64,000 nt of DNA, taken from the NCBI RefSeq assembly GCF_026262505.1, contig NC_067208.1, positions 13,277,962 through 13,341,961 on the forward strand. Reading direction: 5' to 3'. A program made the position numbers and the translations under genes. The notes below the pieces were generated by a model. It had not been told where the DNA came from and searched no databases. It saw nothing but the letters and a program-made list of their open reading frames with translations. Below are positions 61,328-64,000 of the stretch, piece by piece. The first letter of the stretch is position 1, and the number at the start of each line of letters is the position of its first letter. The stretch is from Trichomonas vaginalis G3 (Eukaryota > Parabasalia > Trichomonadida > Trichomonadidae).

Positions 61328-62126
61328 TTTATTTTGACAGTTGATGATACCATAAATGGTTTTAAGTAAGCGTTCAAAGTTGCACATTCAGAAAGTTGAA
61401 GTTCTTCTTTAGTCTCTAATGTTTCGAAGTCAAAAGTAATATAATATCTTGTTGGTTTATAATATTCCTGCAAATTATGTGCTAATAGCCATTGATATAT
61501 CTTCTGTTTCGTGATATGTGGTGCATATGGTTGTTGTGTGTTTTGCAATTGAACGTCTTGAATTAATCTTCCATTATTTTCTTTACATTTCTCACAATGT
61601 TTTAAAAATCTTCTTTGGTTTTTCCTTTCTGGATCATCACGGATAGAATATAACTTCTTCTTTGCAAAAGGGGCAAACTTTATATCCTGTGAGTGCTTCA
61701 ACGTCTGTATTCTGTCAGCGTGAAGTTTTCCACATGGACTCTGTGTTAATAAAATATTTACTGTTTCAAATTCTGGATCTATCATTATTGATTCCACTAA
61801 TGGAAAGTCTACCTTGTTAATGTCTACGTCTTCTGGTTGAGGGTCACAATAATAAAAATCAATATTAACGTTTAACATTCTTGCTAACCTCTCACTTTCT
61901 GATGAAATGTCAAACCCTTCATATGCATCTATTGCTTCATTTAAATAGCTTCTACGAGTTTTAGGATTAACACCATCAGGAATGTTATAGAAGCGTTTAA
62001 ATAACCTTCTACCTTCTGCTCTAATTTGATTATCATTCATTTTAGCTGTTCCGTTTTTGTTCATTTATGTAAGAATAAAAAATTAAAAAATAAATAAAAA
62101 TAAAGTTTATTTTTTTTAAAGTCCGA

Positions 62127-62153
62127 GACTCAGAGAGTCCAGGGCTAAAGTCC
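62127..62153. repeat. Twin mini-hairpin upstream of polymerase gene
   Basis: GACTC-AGA-GAGTC, CA, then GGGC-TAAA-GTCC with one wobble pair. A1 has a shorter sequence here without the pair. Confidence 0.6.
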
Positions 62154-62339
62154 ATAAAATGAATTAAGAACACATAAATTTTTATCATCTGCGACGTGAC
62201 GAATACATTTTAATTTACTCAAGAATGCGTACCCTGATACATTAAATCTAATTCCTGTCTTATTTAATTTCACAACTTTGAAAAGGAATGTATGAATAGC
62301 TATAAAATGATGAGATGATGTTTTATGGGTTGCTTCCAT
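62145..62339 (-). CDS. Unknown small Polinton A protein (64 aa)
   Basis: MEATHKTSSHHFIAIHTFLF, then FKVVKLNKTGIRFNVSGYAF. Overlaps the end of the upstream 316-residue gene by 40 bases. In A1 only its last bases survive before the hairpin block. Function unknown. Confidence 0.45.
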   Translation of the reverse strand: MEATHKTSSHHFIAIHTFLFKVVKLNKTGIRFNVSGYAFLSKLKCIRHVADDKNLCVLNSFYGL

Positions 62340-63250
62340 TTTTTCTGAAATAAATGAATAAATATAATGTTATAAGTTTTCATATCTTTTATGTTCTTAA
62401 TAACGAATGGTATAGACCTTTCAACTTCGTCTTCCTTCGGTGCTGTTCTTTCATATGAAACATTATTGGTATCTTCAATAATGAAACCACAATCGCATAA
62501 AATTTTATATGTACCAATTGTTTCTTTTGATATTTTATCTAACAAATCAAAAACTTTATCAACACCTGTACATTTATTTAAATAATAATTTGTGTAAATA
62601 TCATGGTCTTCTTTCTTAATCGTATTTGTTGCATATGTTACATTTTTCAGTGCTTTTTTGAATTTTTCAGAATCAAGAGGAGGTGAAAGTAATATACAGG
62701 GGTATTCTTCATTATCAATAAATTGTAACTTATGTTTACGAATAAATTTAGTACCTTCTTCTGAAAGTGTTTCGTCTATTTCACCATCTAATAAATTTTG
62801 TGTTGATTCTGAGACATAATTTTTATATCTTTCTTCATGAGATTTCTGAACTGCTGATTCTGAAGCTGGGATATTCATTAAACCCTCTACTTCATTTTCA
62901 TTATATTTTTCAACTTCTCTTAATTCCTTAATTTTTTCATCTATTTCATCTCTTATTTTTTCCAGTCTTTCAATTTCATCATATTCATCATCTTTAATCC
63001 GTTCTTCATAATATTCAGGGAAAACATCAGGTTCTTTAGGTTTTTCTTCTTCAGATGTGGGATATAAGAAATTTATAACATCATCTTTATTCATTTTTCC
63101 ATCATAATCTAAATCATTTAAAAACTCCGCGAATTTTTGACAATTTCTTAAATAATATTTACTAACCTCATAACCCGTCTCCTCTAATATATCCTTTATT
63201 TCCTCATTTGTGAATCCTAATTTTTTAACGTCGTTAGTTTTGACACTCAT
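62300..63250 (-). CDS. Polinton A protein with EF-hand-like loop (316 aa)
   Basis: The N-terminal part is helical with a 12-residue loop DLDYDGKMNKDD at residues 46-57, which has Asp at positions 1, 3, 5 and 12 and Gly at 6 as in calcium-binding EF hands. Then an acidic spacer (EEEKPKEPDVFPEYYEER), a coiled coil (ERLEKIRDEIDEKIKELREV) and a globular end with CDCGF. Whole-looking. It could be a calcium-responsive factor or a chance match; no family recognised. Confidence 0.5.
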   Translation of the reverse strand: MSVKTNDVKKLGFTNEEIKDILEETGYEVSKYYLRNCQKFAEFLNDLDYDGKMNKDDVINFLYPTSEEEKPKEPDVFPEYYEERIKDDEYDEIERLEKIRDEIDEKIKELREVEKYNENEVEGLMNIPASESAVQKSHEERYKNYVSESTQNLLDGEIDETLSEEGTKFIRKHKLQFIDNEEYPCILLSPPLDSEKFKKALKNVTYATNTIKKEDHDIYTNYYLNKCTGVDKVFDLLDKISKETIGTYKILCDCGFIIEDTNNVSYERTAPKEDEVERSIPFVIKNIKDMKTYNIIFIHLFQKKWKQPIKHHLIIL

Positions 63251-63352
63251 TTTCTTACGAATTAAAAAAATAAATTATTCAAAAATGTAAGACATGAATT
63301 TTTAAAGTTTATTTTTAAAAAATTTTTTTATTTCATTATGGTAGTGAATCTT

Positions 63353-63943
63353 TCATTCATGAAAATAATTATTTCTAATTTCTTTTATTCTCTCGTACAT
63401 ACTAGATTTGAAGAATTCAGAACATTTCCCATAATCTCCTAAATGTTTTCTTATCCCTAACGTGTGCCAGTTATTATATGAAACTGAATAAACTTTATCT
63501 TTATCTTTACACCTTTCATCACTTCCAATATATTTATATCTCAGTTTTGATTTAGCATTTTCATATTCATTAACGTTTAATAATTCACAGTCTTCCTTTT
63601 TAAATATATGTTTAAGATATTCAGGATTTAATACTCTACGTTTATATGCTCCTAACTTAGTTCTAAATGTTTTTCTACAAAATTTAGGAATTCCATCCTC
63701 TTTAATGTCATCAATGATTTCCATTTCATTATTTTCAATTTCTTCTTCTCGTTTATGAGGTCTTTGATTATGACTCCATTGATTCCATGAAATTAAATAT
63801 TCTTTATCATTATATTTATACCTCATTAGCTTATTTTGGCTTTCATATTCATTTAATAATTCACAATCTTCATTTTTAAATTGAAGTTTAACCCATTCAG
63901 GATTTAAACAATGTTTAATTAATCGCGGAATATCTGACATCAT
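63353..63943 (-). CDS. Protein with two copies of an endonuclease-like repeat (196 aa)
   Basis: Residues 12-56 (CLNPEWVKLQFKNEDCELLN, YKYNDKEYLISWNQW) and 104-160 (VLNPEYLKHIFKKEDCELLN, LRYKYIGSDERCKDKDKVYS) are clear duplicates. The layout Y-x-KLRYKY...SW resembles accessory DNA-binding repeats beside homing-type endonucleases in phages and giant viruses. Low confidence in function. Confidence 0.5.
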   Translation of the reverse strand: MMSDIPRLIKHCLNPEWVKLQFKNEDCELLNEYESQNKLMRYKYNDKEYLISWNQWSHNQRPHKREEEIENNEMEIIDDIKEDGIPKFCRKTFRTKLGAYKRRVLNPEYLKHIFKKEDCELLNVNEYENAKSKLRYKYIGSDERCKDKDKVYSVSYNNWHTLGIRKHLGDYGKCSEFFKSSMYERIKEIRNNYFHE

Positions 63944-64000
63944 CTATATATAGCTTCTTTTATAAAAGATAAAAAAATAAATTATTTTAAAAATAACTTT
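63944..64000. other. AT-rich intergenic DNA to window edge
   Basis: A/T-rich upstream of the 196-residue gene; nothing further visible. Confidence 0.6.

Larger units (their letters stand above)
58574..62064 (-). pseudogene. Polinton A2 protein-primed DNA polymerase B, broken
   Basis: Would copy the element by protein priming. Visible parts in order: Cys-rich N-terminus, exonuclease-like TFDFETLE and FNSGKFDLNL, an HNH-like insert, VDFNSLYPSSFSS (motif A), ISLNGSYGYDAMNT (motif B) and IEGDTDSSYW (motif C), then a Cys-rich end. The order and motif set are those of Polinton polymerases. About six breaks. A twin hairpin lies at 61,302-61,327. Confidence 0.85.
49299..64000. mobile_element. Polinton type A, copy A2
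   Basis: Runs off the right window edge. Order: acidic coiled-coil gene, capsid, ATPase, 300-aa gene, core protein, minor-capsid-like pair, fibre, small variable gene, small charged gene, integrase, polymerase, two or three further reverse-strand genes. Near-identical to A1 where they overlap, so young. Broken in capsid, ATPase, minor-capsid-like, fibre, integrase and polymerase, perhaps 12-15 breaks. Confidence 0.9.

Noticed and set aside
62127-62153. Rho-independent-like terminator
   Set aside because: The organism is eukaryotic and the structure matches the dispersed twin hairpins better.

Overview
The window looks like a scaffold from a parabasalid protist, most probably Trichomonas vaginalis or a close relative. 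The reasons are the very AT-rich DNA, several large Polinton (Maverick) elements that carry capsid, packaging ATPase, integrase and protein-primed polymerase genes, debris of ankyrin (DUF3447-type) and BspA-like leucine-rich-repeat genes, and an initiator-like TCATA just upstream of the one substantial host gene with a TAAA at its stop. Two runs of exactly 25 N mark assembly gaps.

Layout. 1-7,708 is part of a Polinton of type A (copy A1). 7,709-8,609 is a non-coding block made of long, distinct hairpins. 8,610-23,161 is a type B Polinton (B1) that opens and closes with the terminal sequence AGTTAGTATAC and is interrupted near 11.9-13.2 kb by unrelated DNA and a gap. 23,162-25,560 is a further Polinton piece with a DNA adenine methyltransferase. 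25,561-26,120 is AT-rich host-like DNA. 26,121-26,894 holds a second hairpin array followed by a near copy of the first hairpin block. 26,895-35,134 (B2) is a heavily broken near-duplicate of B1 plus part of the methyltransferase segment. 35,135-42,660 (B3) is a third type B copy with a different fibre gene and an intact-looking right end. 42,661-49,298 is host territory: an inverted capsid scrap, ankyrin remnants, a small palindromic transposon, a BspA-like pseudogene and an apparently real TPR gene. From 49,299 to the window end lies type A copy A2, which covers everything in A1 and more.

The Polinton genes fit together as a virus-like kit: major capsid protein, several small proteins with a possible penton or minor-capsid signature, a FtsK/HerA-type packaging ATPase, an rve-type integrase, a type B DNA polymerase, a phage-like receptor fibre with collagen-like or KADK-type linkers and a tail-collar C-terminus, membrane and basic proteins, and a methyltransferase. 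Nearly every gene starts right after an AT-rich TTTATTTTTAT...TAAATG context. All copies are fossils or look broken in places; A1/A2 and B1/B3 remain highly similar, so they are young.

The signals that known gene content does not explain are (1) twin mini-hairpins of about 25-33 bp, often read through in frame inside Polinton genes, (2) two arrays of long hairpins with unrelated stems, (3) terminal and subterminal palindromes whose stems change together while loops or layout stay, and (4) modular exchange of fibre segments between copies.
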